Below are positions 27,763 through 37,219 of a stretch of DNA of 64,000 nucleotides, in pieces; the first letter of the stretch is position 1, and the number at the start of each line of letters is the position of its first letter. Source of the stretch: Streptococcus oralis (GTDB lineage Bacteria > Bacillota > Bacilli > Lactobacillales > Streptococcaceae); NCBI RefSeq assembly GCF_024399415.1, contig NZ_CP029257.1, forward strand, positions 1,883,501-1,947,500. The letters are read 5' to 3'. A program made the translations under genes and the position numbers. The notes under the pieces are model-generated. The model saw only the letters and a program-made list of their open reading frames with translations, had not been told where the DNA came from and did no database searches.

Positions 27763-27788
27763 TTGATAACGATTACATTATTAGTATA
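27763..27788 (-). promoter_or_regulatory. ngt operon promoter with cre site
   Basis: The minus-strand -10 is TATACT (27783-27788). A 15-bp sequence, TTGATAACGATTACA (27763-27777), fits the cre consensus WTGNNANCGNNNNCA and lies at and just past the start of transcription, a position where CcpA blocks RNA polymerase. The -35 is unclear. Confidence 0.7.
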
Positions 27789-27825
27789 CTCCTATTTGAA
27801 GGTCAGGTTAAACTACTAATTATAG

Positions 27826-27864
27826 AAAAAACTCCACAAATTATTTTTTGTGGAGAAGTTTTTT
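27826..27864 (-). terminator. Terminator of the GH38-ROK-GH20 unit
   Basis: CTCCACAAA (27832-27840) pairs with TTTGTGGAG (27847-27855). T runs follow on both strands. It separates the glycosidase transcript from the importer promoter. Confidence 0.85.
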
Positions 27865-27912
27865 ATAAGAAATAGGTTTCACGAGAAACACTCTGACTCG
27901 GAAAAGATGCCT

Positions 27913-29793
27913 TTAAGTCGTATAAATCGTCGATGCGGTCGCAATAGTATGCCACTGGTTGGCTGTAGTGGCTGCGAAATCCTTGTCTCCATAAAAATCG
28001 TTGAATGGAAGGATTTCAACTTCTAATTCTTCGATGCGGTCAATCTGACCTGCCAGATAAGCCTCTATGCGACTCTCTGCTCGCTTGATTCTTTGTAAGA
28101 GTCCGCCCATACGGATATCGACTGTATCCAAGCCAAAGACCTTATTTTCTTTCAACCATTGGTGGCTAAAGAGAGCATGGAAGTTTTCAATCTCGCTTCT
28201 GAGTTTTGGTAATTCTTGCATGGCGATTTGCTGTAAGCTGACTTTGTCACCGGCTTTATAAGCTTCACGAATGCGTCGTCCCACATCGACTTTGCTACTT
28301 AAAATGGCATTCAACTGAGCCTGAGTTTCAAAGAGATAAGCATAATTTCCTGCTTTTTCTTTGATAGCAACAAGCGTCTCAGCTGCCTGAGCAAAGTGCG
28401 GTTTGTCTTGCTCAGGTGTCATGTGTCTGTCAAGAATCGGACAGAGAACATCCTGATAAAAGACATAGCGGTTGGGATTGATACCACTGAGATTACCTGG
28501 CAAGTTTGGCAAGAGATTGGCAAGGTCAATCTGCATAAAGTCCTCAACTGACAGACCTGTATTGGTCTTAAAGTGAGCAGACAAACGATCTATGTCATTG
28601 CGGTAGCTGAGTTCTGCCCAGATTTGCAAGCTTGGCAGAATAGAGAACTGTGCAGTTTCCCCACCGTTATCCCCCCAACCCGTCACGATGACTTCTTTGA
28701 TATCATTGGCGCGGCAGGCTTTGTTGGCTTCTACAGCAATGAGACGGCTGAAATGGTTGTTGGGTGTGAAACCGATCCACTTCCAAGCTCCGCCTGCAAA
28801 GGCAAGGTCTTGGCTAATCTTGTGGTGGTTGCGGAAATTGCGATTGTACTTTTCTTCGCTGTCTTGATAATAATCCCAGTAAACCAAGGTCACACGGTCT
28901 TTTAGACGGTCTAGGTAGACATGCGTTTCCTCTGGAATCTCCACATCACGGTCGTACTGACCATCCGCTGACATGAGTTTGAAGAACATATCGCTCCACA
29001 TCTGGCAGTGGAAACCATACTTGTCAGCAATATCCAGCACGCGCTCTAAGTGTTGACACATGAGAAGACTACGGTCTACAACACCATTCAAGATGAGGTA
29101 GCGTCCCAAACCAACCAAGTGGGCTTCGTCCATCCCGATATTGACCTTGCGTGTCTGCAGTTTAGATAGAGTGGCAAACATCCCATCAACCAGGTCATAC
29201 ACCTTTTCTTCGCCGATAAGGAGAATGTCCTCCACATCACGAAGTTCCTGCACTTCTTTGACACCCCATTTGACGAAGGCTGACAAGTGGGCCAAGGTCT
29301 GGATGCAAGGCACAAAGGTCATATCAAACTGCTGGACATAGGCTTCGATTTCCTGCAACTCCTCTGCTGAATAGGCGCCACGGAAGTAACCAAAGTAAGG
29401 TTGCCCCTCAATCTGATAGGTGTCTTCCATGTAAAGTTCAAAGGTTGAGTAACCCATGAGAGCCAAGACTTCAATCATCTGCTTGGCAGAAGCCACATTC
29501 AAAACTGCATTGCGAGAACAGTCTGCCATGTAGGCTAAATCTTCATAAGCCGCCTGCTCCTCAATCGCTACCTTATCACCTTCTACTAGAGCTGTTGCTA
29601 GCACTGACAAGGCGCGGTAGAGTTGGTGAGGTTTGCGATAGGTTAGTTGATAGTGTCCACCTTGACCTATAATCGAGATAGACGTTTGGTCAGACTGAGC
29701 GACTGCAACTTCCACATCTGGTAAAGAGATATGTTTTGTCAGCAAGTCGATTGCCTGAGTTTGTTTAGGACTAAGTCCTGTAAAAACTACCAT
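27913..29793 (-). CDS. Family 20 beta-hexosaminidase (SpGH20C-like)
   Basis: The protein has 626 residues and no signal peptide, so it acts in the cytoplasm. An N-terminal alpha/beta domain (about 1-80) precedes the barrel. The barrel holds [31 protein letters not shown], and the catalytic-type pair GMDEAHLVG, where Asp-Glu follow Gly-Met. In pneumococcus the same protein, next to a ROK kinase and mannosidases, removes terminal GlcNAc/GalNAc from imported glycans. Its ATG overlaps the ROK gene by 7 bases. The assignment of the exact linkage preference is from recall. Confidence 0.85.
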   Translation of the reverse strand: MVVFTGLSPKQTQAIDLLTKHISLPDVEVAVAQSDQTSISIIGQGGHYQLTYRKPHQLYRALSVLATALVEGDKVAIEEQAAYEDLAYMADCSRNAVLNVASAKQMIEVLALMGYSTFELYMEDTYQIEGQPYFGYFRGAYSAEELQEIEAYVQQFDMTFVPCIQTLAHLSAFVKWGVKEVQELRDVEDILLIGEEKVYDLVDGMFATLSKLQTRKVNIGMDEAHLVGLGRYLILNGVVDRSLLMCQHLERVLDIADKYGFHCQMWSDMFFKLMSADGQYDRDVEIPEETHVYLDRLKDRVTLVYWDYYQDSEEKYNRNFRNHHKISQDLAFAGGAWKWIGFTPNNHFSRLIAVEANKACRANDIKEVIVTGWGDNGGETAQFSILPSLQIWAELSYRNDIDRLSAHFKTNTGLSVEDFMQIDLANLLPNLPGNLSGINPNRYVFYQDVLCPILDRHMTPEQDKPHFAQAAETLVAIKEKAGNYAYLFETQAQLNAILSSKVDVGRRIREAYKAGDKVSLQQIAMQELPKLRSEIENFHALFSHQWLKENKVFGLDTVDIRMGGLLQRIKRAESRIEAYLAGQIDRIEELEVEILPFNDFYGDKDFAATTANQWHTIATASTIYTT

Positions 29794-30656
29794 TGGTTTT
29801 CCTCCTGTAGCCAGTTGACAAGGGCACCGTAGAGATTGGCGTCTGCGTGATAGGTGCAGGCCTGGATAACTGGTGCGACCGTGTATTCTTCGTAGGTTTC
29901 GACAAATTCATCGACAGCTTTTTTGACACCTTGGATAAAGTCTGGATTCTGACTGATGGAGCCTCCCAGACTAATGACATCTGGGTCGATGAGATACTGG
30001 ATATTAAGCAAACCTTGAGCCAAATTACGGTTCATACGCAAAATGGCTTCTTGACAAAGAACATTGCCAGCTGCAGCCTCTTGGTAAATCTTGCGACCGT
30101 CCCAGTCAGTCTGACCAGATTTTTCAATCACGTATCGCACCATATTTCCAGTTGACGCTAGTTGCGACCAGTTGTTGAGCTTTTCTGCAGGTTCAATAGT
30201 TGTCATATAGCCAAACTCACCACCCAAGCCGTGGCGACCACGGTGAAGTTTGCCATTGATAATCATGGCACCACCGATTCCAGTCCCAATCACGACACAG
30301 GCTGCATTTTCAATCTCTGGATGAGCCAGCAGTTCACTAAGTCCAACACAGTTGGCATCATTTTCTAGATGGATAGGAATCTGATAAGAGCTAAGCGCCT
30401 CATACCAAGAAAAGCCATGGATGTAAGGTACGGCACTGATTCCCTCAATCACACCTGTTTCTTGATTGACCGCGCCTGGAACGCTCATGGCAATGCCCTT
30501 ATAATCTTTCTCCGACAGACGTTGGTCTAGCCAAGTCAGTAAATCCTCCAAGTTTTCTGGCGTCGGAGTACTTGTCTTATCTAGTATTTTTCCATCAGGA
30601 GTCAGACTGGCAAACTTAATCCCAGTCCCTCCGATATCAATGGTTGCAATGGTCAT
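29787..30656 (-). CDS. ROK-family sugar kinase
   Basis: The protein has 289 residues. It begins [14 protein letters not shown], the phosphate-binding motif of ROK kinases, and has the second motif [30 protein letters not shown]. The catalytic Asp is in [10 protein letters not shown]. No DNA-binding domain is present, so it is a kinase, not a repressor. The zinc-binding CxCGxxGC pattern of glucokinases is absent. It probably phosphorylates mannose, GlcNAc or glucose released by the neighbouring cytoplasmic glycosidases. A hairpin with T run lies just before its start. Confidence 0.88.
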   Translation of the reverse strand: MTIATIDIGGTGIKFASLTPDGKILDKTSTPTPENLEDLLTWLDQRLSEKDYKGIAMSVPGAVNQETGVIEGISAVPYIHGFSWYEALSSYQIPIHLENDANCVGLSELLAHPEIENAACVVIGTGIGGAMIINGKLHRGRHGLGGEFGYMTTIEPAEKLNNWSQLASTGNMVRYVIEKSGQTDWDGRKIYQEAAAGNVLCQEAILRMNRNLAQGLLNIQYLIDPDVISLGGSISQNPDFIQGVKKAVDEFVETYEEYTVAPVIQACTYHADANLYGALVNWLQEENQW

Positions 30657-30665
30657 TGTTCTTCC

Positions 30666-30721
30666 CATAAAAAGGGGCGAATCAGTAGTTAGTCCTTACT
30701 CTTTCGCCCCTCCTTTCTATC
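30666..30721 (-). terminator. Internal terminator-like hairpin between GH38 and ROK genes
   Basis: On the minus strand AGGGGCGAA pairs with TTCGCCCCT around a long loop, followed by TTTTTATGG. It lies 9 bases ahead of the ROK start and would reduce read-through from the mannosidase gene, or require antitermination by coupled translation. Confidence 0.65.
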
Positions 30722-30754
30722 TCATAGTATTAGTTATCAAACACTTTAAAACTG

Positions 30755-33400
30755 TTAAATGTCTTCTTTTTTGATCAATTCTGTGCGAATTTCTTGTGGC
30801 GCTAATAGTCCTGAATGAACTGGATATGGTCGCTCAAGTAAGTCAAGAATGGTTTGTTGGTGTTCAGATATGCGCACATTTTCTTGGCTCATATTGTAGT
30901 AACGAAGTACATATCCTTCTTCATTTTCAGCTACCTTAAAGGCTGTCGGGCAGACTTGTGGCAAGCTGAGCGCCGCATGGCTCAAGAGGCTACCAGTTGC
31001 AGCAACACTTCCTTCTTGTTTAGCAACTTGAAGACTAGTGAATGGTGTTTGGAAGGCTTTAGCACGACGGAAGGCTGAGAAGCGCTCCCCTGCTTGGTGG
31101 CATTCAAGTGTAAACTCGACTTCAAACTCACGCAAGCATTGAGCCTCTGGTGTTGGGAAGTAACCCCAGTCACCTAATTCACCTGAGGCACGAAGAATGG
31201 TCACGGCAATGGTATCGTCTCCAAGGATTTCGTACTCATGCAATCCTTTATTTGCCACCGTCACTCCTTTTTCATCATCATAAAGGCTGACAAAGGCTTG
31301 TTGGTGTTGTGGATTTTCAGGATTTTCCCAAGAAGCAGCTGGTTTGTTTGGTCGTGTCACCACCTCATAGATGCTTTCAGAGTCATTGCTTGGACGTGTG
31401 TTATGAGTCTTAACCAAGAGACGGATACGGTGGTCCTTGGCTGTGTTAGTAAAGCGAGTCTTGAAGCGGATTTGTGGATTATCAACAAAGACGGTCATCT
31501 CTGTTTCCAGAGGAAGAGTTGTCAATTCTTCTGAGCGCCCAGCTTCACGCGTCATAAACTCGATGATGCCTCTTTGTTCCGCATCCAGTTTTTCGTCTGC
31601 ACTTACTGGAATTGTCAATTCATGCTTGAGCAAAATCTTGGCAAAACGTGCTGTATTTTCCAAGACTTCACAGCCTTTTAGCTCGGCGTAGATAGGCTCT
31701 GTTCCTTTTGGTTGGAAATAGATGTACTCATTTCCAATGTCACCACGGTCTTCAAAGCGAATAACATCTTCATAAGCTTCATGAGTTGTCTTGTCGTAGA
31801 CCGTGATGTTTTCATCCACACTGACCGTTACAAATGGCGTATCAATCACTCCATTTTGGTAAATACCGTCACGGTGTTCTTGTTCTCCTTCAAGCAATTG
31901 GAAGGTTGTCCAAGAAAGTGATGCTAGATGAACAGGGACTGTCACGCGCACTTGTCGAGCGATACGAGCCTGACGGAACTTGTCTTTTGGCAAATCATAC
32001 TCAAAATTAGCTCCCAAATCTTCGATTTTCGCTTCTACAGCATGTCCTTCCAAGTCTTCGACACGGTAGCTTGGCAAGGTCAAGGCTGCCATCTTCTTAT
32101 AGCCTTCTGTTGGGTGCAATTCTTTGAAATCACAAGTCGCTACATCAATCACGGTGCTGACCGTATCAACCTTGTCGTGCAAGCCTGTGTTGATGACGGT
32201 AAAGAGACGGTCGCTTTGCGCTTCGTGGGTTGCAATTTTACCCTTCCACTCGTTGAGAAGGTTGGTCTTAACGAAATTTCCAACTTGGTTGACCTTGGCA
32301 AAACGTGTTTCCATCTCACGGTGAACCTCGTCCACACTACAGCCACAGATACTGTCATGGGGCGCATTTTGTAGAAGGACTTTCCAAGCATAGGTCAACT
32401 GGTCCTTATGATTGTGACCACCAGTGATGACAGTCAATGGCTCCACTACTTGTTCTAGGAGATTGCTATTTTCTTGGAAGGCTTGTTTGAGGTAAATGCG
32501 TGATGAAGAAGTGTTGGCAAGCGTGTACCAACCATCTGTTTCCTGACTGGTCAACTCACCTGTAACTGTTGATAACTGCTCTGGCAAAGCACTTTCTACT
32601 GCATGGACATAGTCATCAAAGGAACTATGAACAAAAGTCACATCTGGGAAGAGTTCATTTGCCACACGAATGGCTTCACTCAGATTGCGCTGTACAGGCT
32701 GGTGATCACATCCGTTCATCATCAACCATTGGTTTGTCGAAGCGTAGTCACGCACGTCTGACAATTTTTGTTTCCAGAAAGTTAGGGCCTCGTCCTTATC
32801 AACTGGAATTTCATTCCCGTTACTGTACCAGTTGGCAAAGAGGATACCGAGGACACGACTTCCGTCTGCACCCTGCCAGTACATTTCTGAAAACTGGGAA
32901 GTAAACTGCTCATCTTCGAGGACTTGGTTGTCAAACCCAATCGGCTTCACACCACGCCCAAAAGCTGCCACGTGAATGCCTGATTTTTGAAGGATTTGAG
33001 GAGCTTGTCCCATATTTCCAAAGGTATCTGGGAAGTAACCAATCTGGGTTGATTTGCCCCATTTTGCACATTCTGCTTGACCAATCAAGGTATTGCGAAC
33101 ATTGGCTTCACTAGAAATCAAGTAATCATCCTGCAAGATGTAAAAGGGACCAATTTTGAGTTTGCCTTGGTCGATGTAACCTTGGACTTTGTCGCGATTT
33201 TCAGGGCGAATTTCCAAATAGTCATCAAGGACAATGGTTTGGCCATCCAAGTGGAAACTCTTGAACTCAGGGTCATTTTCAAAAAGGTCAAAAAGATTAT
33301 CAAATAATTCCACCAACTGCATACGGTGGCTTTCAAAAGGTAAGTACCACTCACGGTCCCAGTGACTATGTGAGATAATATGTACAACAACATTTTCCAT
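30755..33400 (-). CDS. Family 38 alpha-mannosidase
   Basis: The protein has 881 residues and lacks a signal peptide. The N-terminal zinc-binding motif is HIISHSHWDREWY, with His-Trp-Asp as expected. GYFPDTFGNMGQAPQILQKSG and WMMNGCDHQPVQ-type segments follow in the catalytic domain, then the GH38 middle and C-terminal beta domains. In pneumococcus the equivalent enzyme trims alpha-1,3-linked mannose from imported N-glycans in the cytoplasm. The start at 33400 has a GAGG site; an ATG at 33415 is in frame but less well placed. A BOX element lies between it and the GH125 gene upstream. Confidence 0.93.
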   Translation of the reverse strand: MENVVVHIISHSHWDREWYLPFESHRMQLVELFDNLFDLFENDPEFKSFHLDGQTIVLDDYLEIRPENRDKVQGYIDQGKLKIGPFYILQDDYLISSEANVRNTLIGQAECAKWGKSTQIGYFPDTFGNMGQAPQILQKSGIHVAAFGRGVKPIGFDNQVLEDEQFTSQFSEMYWQGADGSRVLGILFANWYSNGNEIPVDKDEALTFWKQKLSDVRDYASTNQWLMMNGCDHQPVQRNLSEAIRVANELFPDVTFVHSSFDDYVHAVESALPEQLSTVTGELTSQETDGWYTLANTSSSRIYLKQAFQENSNLLEQVVEPLTVITGGHNHKDQLTYAWKVLLQNAPHDSICGCSVDEVHREMETRFAKVNQVGNFVKTNLLNEWKGKIATHEAQSDRLFTVINTGLHDKVDTVSTVIDVATCDFKELHPTEGYKKMAALTLPSYRVEDLEGHAVEAKIEDLGANFEYDLPKDKFRQARIARQVRVTVPVHLASLSWTTFQLLEGEQEHRDGIYQNGVIDTPFVTVSVDENITVYDKTTHEAYEDVIRFEDRGDIGNEYIYFQPKGTEPIYAELKGCEVLENTARFAKILLKHELTIPVSADEKLDAEQRGIIEFMTREAGRSEELTTLPLETEMTVFVDNPQIRFKTRFTNTAKDHRIRLLVKTHNTRPSNDSESIYEVVTRPNKPAASWENPENPQHQQAFVSLYDDEKGVTVANKGLHEYEILGDDTIAVTILRASGELGDWGYFPTPEAQCLREFEVEFTLECHQAGERFSAFRRAKAFQTPFTSLQVAKQEGSVAATGSLLSHAALSLPQVCPTAFKVAENEEGYVLRYYNMSQENVRISEHQQTILDLLERPYPVHSGLLAPQEIRTELIKKEDI

Positions 33401-33491
33401 GAAGTAAAACCTCATTCTAAATTTAAATTTTAACGTTTTAAATGTAAAGGTGTGATTCTGACACGAATCGGTGAAACTAAAGCGAGCTCCT

Positions 33492-33645
33492 TATACTCAA
33501 TAAAAATCAAAGAGCAAACTAGGAAGCTAGCCGCAGTCTGCTCAAAGCACTGCTTTGAGGTTGTGGATAGAACTGATGAAGTCAGTAACCATACCTACGG
33601 CAAGGCGAAGCTGATATGGTTTGAAGAGATTTTCGAAGAGTATTA
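33492..33645. repeat. BOX element (boxA-boxB-boxC)
   Basis: This 154-bp element matches the pneumococcal BOX repeat. Reading the minus strand, boxA starts at the right end with TAATACTCTTCGAAAATC, includes the CTACGGCAAGGCGA region (on the plus strand), then boxB with CTCAAAGCAGTGCTTTGAG as a perfect dyad, then boxC ending TTTTTATTGAGTATAA. The length equals one copy each of A (59), B (45) and C (50). The boxA end coincides with the stop codon of the GH125 gene. BOX RNAs fold into stable stems and can alter expression of neighbours. Confidence 0.93.
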
Positions 33646-34923
33646 GCGAATATCCAGATAATCCAAGACTAATTCACAGAACATCATGTTGGCCCAAGAG
33701 AACCATTCACGTGAGTAGAGCGTTGGGTCATCCACGTGGAAGCTTTCATGCATAACACCTGTTCCACCATCGCAGGCAACCAGCTGATCCAGCAAGTATT
33801 TTTTCTCTGCCTTATCTCTTGTTGTCAAACCTTGGATAGAAAGGGCAATGGGCCAGATATAGCGATAGAAGGTATGAGAACTTCCGAGACCACTAGCATA
33901 TTCACCTTGGTAGAAATATGGATTTTCAGGGCTCAGAATGGTACGGCGTGTGGCTTGATACACTTCGTCTTCAATGTCGCAATAGCCCAGATAAGGCGCA
34001 GCCAGCAGACTCGGTACATTTGGATCATCCATGATGCTAGCATTTCCTAGGCCATCCACTTCAAAGGCGTAAATCTTTTCACCCTTGCTGTTGGAGGTAT
34101 AAGCGTAGTTTTCGATTCCTTCTTGAATCTCAGCTTGCAGACGTTTAGCGTCTGCCACGATGTTTTGGCTATCAGCTAGATCCAGTTCTGCAAAGATTTC
34201 TTGAACATAGCCCAAGACGACTACGGCAAACATATTGGACGGAATCAAATAGCTATACTGGCAGCAGTCATCACTCGGACGAAAGGCTGACCAGGTCATA
34301 CCTGTCACTGCAAAGTCAGGTCCAAATCCATCATTTACCAAGGTATCTTCCTTGCGGTCTGTATCCCGAACAAAACGATAAGGAGAATTCTTGTGGTCTT
34401 GTTCCACCATCCACAGATGAAGAATTTCCTTGGTCGCTGCGACAAAAGTCTCATCAAATTGACTGGTCTCGCCAGTCTCTTTCCAAAGGAGATAAGCCAA
34501 CTGCAAAGGATAGCAAAGCGAGTCCACCTCGTACTTGCGTTCCCAAATCCAACCATTAAGGTCGGTATGGTCAGTCTCGTGGTGGCCCTTCCAGTTTTCC
34601 TCAATGTTAAAGGAGTTGGCATACGGATCTTTGAGTACTAGGGTCATTTGACGCTTGACCAAACCTGCAATGGTCTGACGCAAGAGAGGATCTTTTTTTG
34701 CCACATGCAGGTAGGGTCTGAGTTGGGCTGTCGAATCCCGAAGCCACATGGCAGGAATATCCCCTGTCAGTACAAAGGTCGAGCCATCTTCGAGGATTTC
34801 AACTGTATTGTCCAAGGTGTCTGTATAGCAACGCTCGAAGACATCCACCCACTCCGGATGGTCCTTGACCCGCTCTGCTACTTCATCCAGCCATTCTCTA
34901 ACAATTTCTTTCGAATAAATCAT
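33643..34923 (-). CDS. Family 125 exo-alpha-1,6-mannosidase
   Basis: The protein has 426 residues, the length of pneumococcal SpGH125. It has no signal peptide and should work in the cytoplasm on imported mannose chains. Conserved blocks include FVLTGDIPAMWLRDSTAQLRPYL, GYWIWERKYEVDSLCYP-type (here LNGWIWERKYEVDSLCYP) and MTWSAFRPSDDCCQYSYLIPSNMFA. The start at 34923 has GAGGAAA 7 bases upstream. The stop TAA is shared with the first bases of the BOX element. It is the first gene of the glycosidase operon and is divergent from GH92. Confidence 0.92.
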   Translation of the reverse strand: MIYSKEIVREWLDEVAERVKDHPEWVDVFERCYTDTLDNTVEILEDGSTFVLTGDIPAMWLRDSTAQLRPYLHVAKKDPLLRQTIAGLVKRQMTLVLKDPYANSFNIEENWKGHHETDHTDLNGWIWERKYEVDSLCYPLQLAYLLWKETGETSQFDETFVAATKEILHLWMVEQDHKNSPYRFVRDTDRKEDTLVNDGFGPDFAVTGMTWSAFRPSDDCCQYSYLIPSNMFAVVVLGYVQEIFAELDLADSQNIVADAKRLQAEIQEGIENYAYTSNSKGEKIYAFEVDGLGNASIMDDPNVPSLLAAPYLGYCDIEDEVYQATRRTILSPENPYFYQGEYASGLGSSHTFYRYIWPIALSIQGLTTRDKAEKKYLLDQLVACDGGTGVMHESFHVDDPTLYSREWFSWANMMFCELVLDYLDIR

Positions 34924-34958
34924 CGTGCAGTTTCCTCTTTCAAACAAGTTTCATGTTC

Positions 34959-34964
34959 AGTATA
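34959..34964 (-). promoter_or_regulatory. -10 element of the GH125 operon promoter
   Basis: TATACT on the minus strand, 36 bases before the GH125 start. The best -35 at 17 bases is TGTATT, which is weak. No cre site is apparent here. Confidence 0.4.
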
Positions 34965-35058
34965 TAGTTTTTGAGACAGAAAATACATACACAAATGATA
35001 GTCATTTTTCTACAAAATTGCTTACTTTCGAACCCCATATCTAAAGGTCTCATTTTTC

Positions 35059-35067
35059 TGATATAAT
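35059..35067 (+). promoter_or_regulatory. Extended -10 promoter of the GH92 gene
   Basis: TG-A-TATAAT, with transcription expected about 20 bases before the ATG. A clear -35 is absent, as is common with extended -10 elements. Confidence 0.55.
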
Positions 35068-35093
35068 GTAGAAAAACAGCTAAAGGAAATACC

Positions 35094-37181
35094 ATGAAAC
35101 CACTACTTGAAACCATCGATACCCGCTTTGGTACTGCTAGCAAGCATGCCTTCTCTCGGGGAAATACCCTGCCTTACACAGGCGTGCCTTTTGGGATGAA
35201 TTATTTTGTGCCCCAGACCAGCGATCAGGAGGGAGCTTGGTTTTTCGATCCGCATCTGCCCATTTTTCAGGGGATTCGATTAACCCACCAGCCCAGCCCT
35301 TGGATTGGGGACTACTCTTGGCTCCTTCTGACACCTGTCACAGGTCAGCTTGGGGGAGACCGTCTCTTTCACCGCCAGTCTTCTTATGATATAGATAAAG
35401 CTTGCTTCCAGCCTCACTATTTGAAACTCTTTTCTCTGCGCTATCAGATTGAAACCCAGCTCACACCGACTTGCTATGGCGCTTCTATTCGTTTGGAACA
35501 AAAGCAAGGCAAAAACCTCTCCCTCTATCTTCACGTAGCAGATGAACTGACCGTAGAGCAAGTAGATAAGCGGACTCTTGTCCTAAGACAAGAAGGCAAA
35601 ACTGAGACCAATAAAAATCCACTGATACTCTTCACCGCCCTACAAATAAATACGGATATTCTTGCTGTCAACCAAGAAAGCGGAAACTGGCGGATTGACT
35701 TCGCAAATAGCCATGCCGAGATTCAACTAGCGACTTCCTTTATTTCTCCTTCTCAAGCGCTGCTCAATCTACCTCAAACGGACTTCGATAGCTGTAAAGA
35801 AAATGCACAAGCGGACTGGGAAAATCTCCTCCATCGTTTTGATATTATGGAGACAGGAAAAGCTGACCGAACCTTCTTTGATCACTGCCTTTACAGACTC
35901 TTCCTCTTCCCACAGACTTTTTATGAGGTTAATGAATCAGGGCAAGCCATTCACATGGACCTGACTACTGGTACTGTCAAACCCGGCGTCCTCTTTAGCA
36001 ACAATGGTTTCTGGGATACCTTCCGCACCACCTTCCCCCTCTTTGCCCTTATCATACCGGAGCACTATCACCACTTTTTAGAAGGTTTCCTCAATAGCTA
36101 CCACGATACTGGATTCCTGCCAAAATGGCTGGCCCCAGATGAACGTGGCATGATGCCTGGTACCCTGCTAGATGGCGTTATCGCAGATAGCGCCTGCAAG
36201 GATATGGCCCCCGACTTGGAAGAAGAACTCCTCCAAGCCATGCTTGAAACAGCCACCAAATCCGACCCTCTCGGCATCAATGGCCGCCACGGACTAGCCC
36301 AATACCAAGAACTTGGCTACCTCTCTACCGACCACCACGAAAGCGTCAGCCACACCCTAGACTACGCCTATAGTGATTTTTGCATCGCCAGCTGTGCCGA
36401 AAAACTAGGTCAGAATGACATCGCGGAAACTTATAGAACTGCGTCTCAAAATTACCGTCATCTATTTGATGCTGAAACAGGTTACATGCGAGCGCGTGAT
36501 TATCAAGGAAACTTCCGCCCTGACTTCTCTCCCTATAGTTGGGGACGCGACTACGCCGAATGCTCTGCCATTCAAGCGACTTTAGGCGTCCTCCATGACA
36601 TCCCAGGCTTAATCCAGCTTATGGGTGGAAAAGAAGCCTTCAGCAATTATCTTTTGAAAGCCTGTCAGGACGCTCCTCTCTTTGAAACCACCGGCTATGG
36701 TTACGAGATTCATGAAATGAGCGAGATGGCAACAGCTCCCTTTGGACAACTCGCCATCTCTAACCAGCCTAGCTTCCACATTCCATATCTCTTTCGCTAC
36801 AGCAACCACCCAGACTACACTGCCCTTCTCATCAAGACCTTGCGTCAAAAAGCCTTTCACCCCAGCTGGCAAGCCTATCCTGGCGATGAGGACAATGGCA
36901 GTCTCTCTGCTTGGTATATCTGGTCAGCTCTGGGATTCTACCCAACCTGTCCAGGCAAACCAAGTTACGATCTCGGAATTCCTCTCTTTGACCATCTCCG
37001 TATCTACCTGGCTAAGGAAAATAAATGGCTGGATATCCATGCCAAGCAAAACCACAGCCACTTCAACTTTGTCAAAGAATGCCGATTGGACAAGACCATA
37101 GTATCTAGCCTTCAACACCAAGACCTCTTGAAAGCTGAGCAACTGACCTTCACCCTCAGCTGGCTACCAAATCACTCCTAA
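35094..37181 (+). CDS. Family 92 alpha-1,2-mannosidase
   Basis: The protein has 695 residues. GH92 enzymes are calcium-dependent inverting mannosidases with an N-terminal beta domain and a helical barrel. Visible family blocks are GNTLPYTGVPFGMNYFVPQT, LTHQPSPWIGDYSW, FWDTFRTTFPLFALI, and the late LPGDEDNGSLSAWY-type segment (here YPGDEDNGSLSAWYIWSALGFYP). There is no signal peptide or sortase motif, so it would act in the cytoplasm. It is transcribed alone, divergent from GH125 and convergent with the fucosidase gene. Confidence 0.92.
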   Translation: MKPLLETIDTRFGTASKHAFSRGNTLPYTGVPFGMNYFVPQTSDQEGAWFFDPHLPIFQGIRLTHQPSPWIGDYSWLLLTPVTGQLGGDRLFHRQSSYDIDKACFQPHYLKLFSLRYQIETQLTPTCYGASIRLEQKQGKNLSLYLHVADELTVEQVDKRTLVLRQEGKTETNKNPLILFTALQINTDILAVNQESGNWRIDFANSHAEIQLATSFISPSQALLNLPQTDFDSCKENAQADWENLLHRFDIMETGKADRTFFDHCLYRLFLFPQTFYEVNESGQAIHMDLTTGTVKPGVLFSNNGFWDTFRTTFPLFALIIPEHYHHFLEGFLNSYHDTGFLPKWLAPDERGMMPGTLLDGVIADSACKDMAPDLEEELLQAMLETATKSDPLGINGRHGLAQYQELGYLSTDHHESVSHTLDYAYSDFCIASCAEKLGQNDIAETYRTASQNYRHLFDAETGYMRARDYQGNFRPDFSPYSWGRDYAECSAIQATLGVLHDIPGLIQLMGGKEAFSNYLLKACQDAPLFETTGYGYEIHEMSEMATAPFGQLAISNQPSFHIPYLFRYSNHPDYTALLIKTLRQKAFHPSWQAYPGDEDNGSLSAWYIWSALGFYPTCPGKPSYDLGIPLFDHLRIYLAKENKWLDIHAKQNHSHFNFVKECRLDKTIVSSLQHQDLLKAEQLTFTLSWLPNHS

Positions 37182-37185
37182 CCAA

Positions 37186-37219
37186 AAGAACCTTTGCATC
37201 GCGCAAAGGTTCTTCTTTT
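37186..37219. terminator. Bidirectional terminator between GH92 and GH29 genes
   Basis: AGAACCTTTGC pairs with GCAAAGGTTCT around a 5-base loop. It is followed by TCTTTT on the plus strand and flanked by an A-rich side that gives T residues on the minus strand. Confidence 0.8.

Noticed and set aside
31928..32374. 148-codon frame on the plus strand inside the GH38 gene
   Set aside because: No ribosome binding site or family pattern; it is opposite a strongly conserved mannosidase frame.
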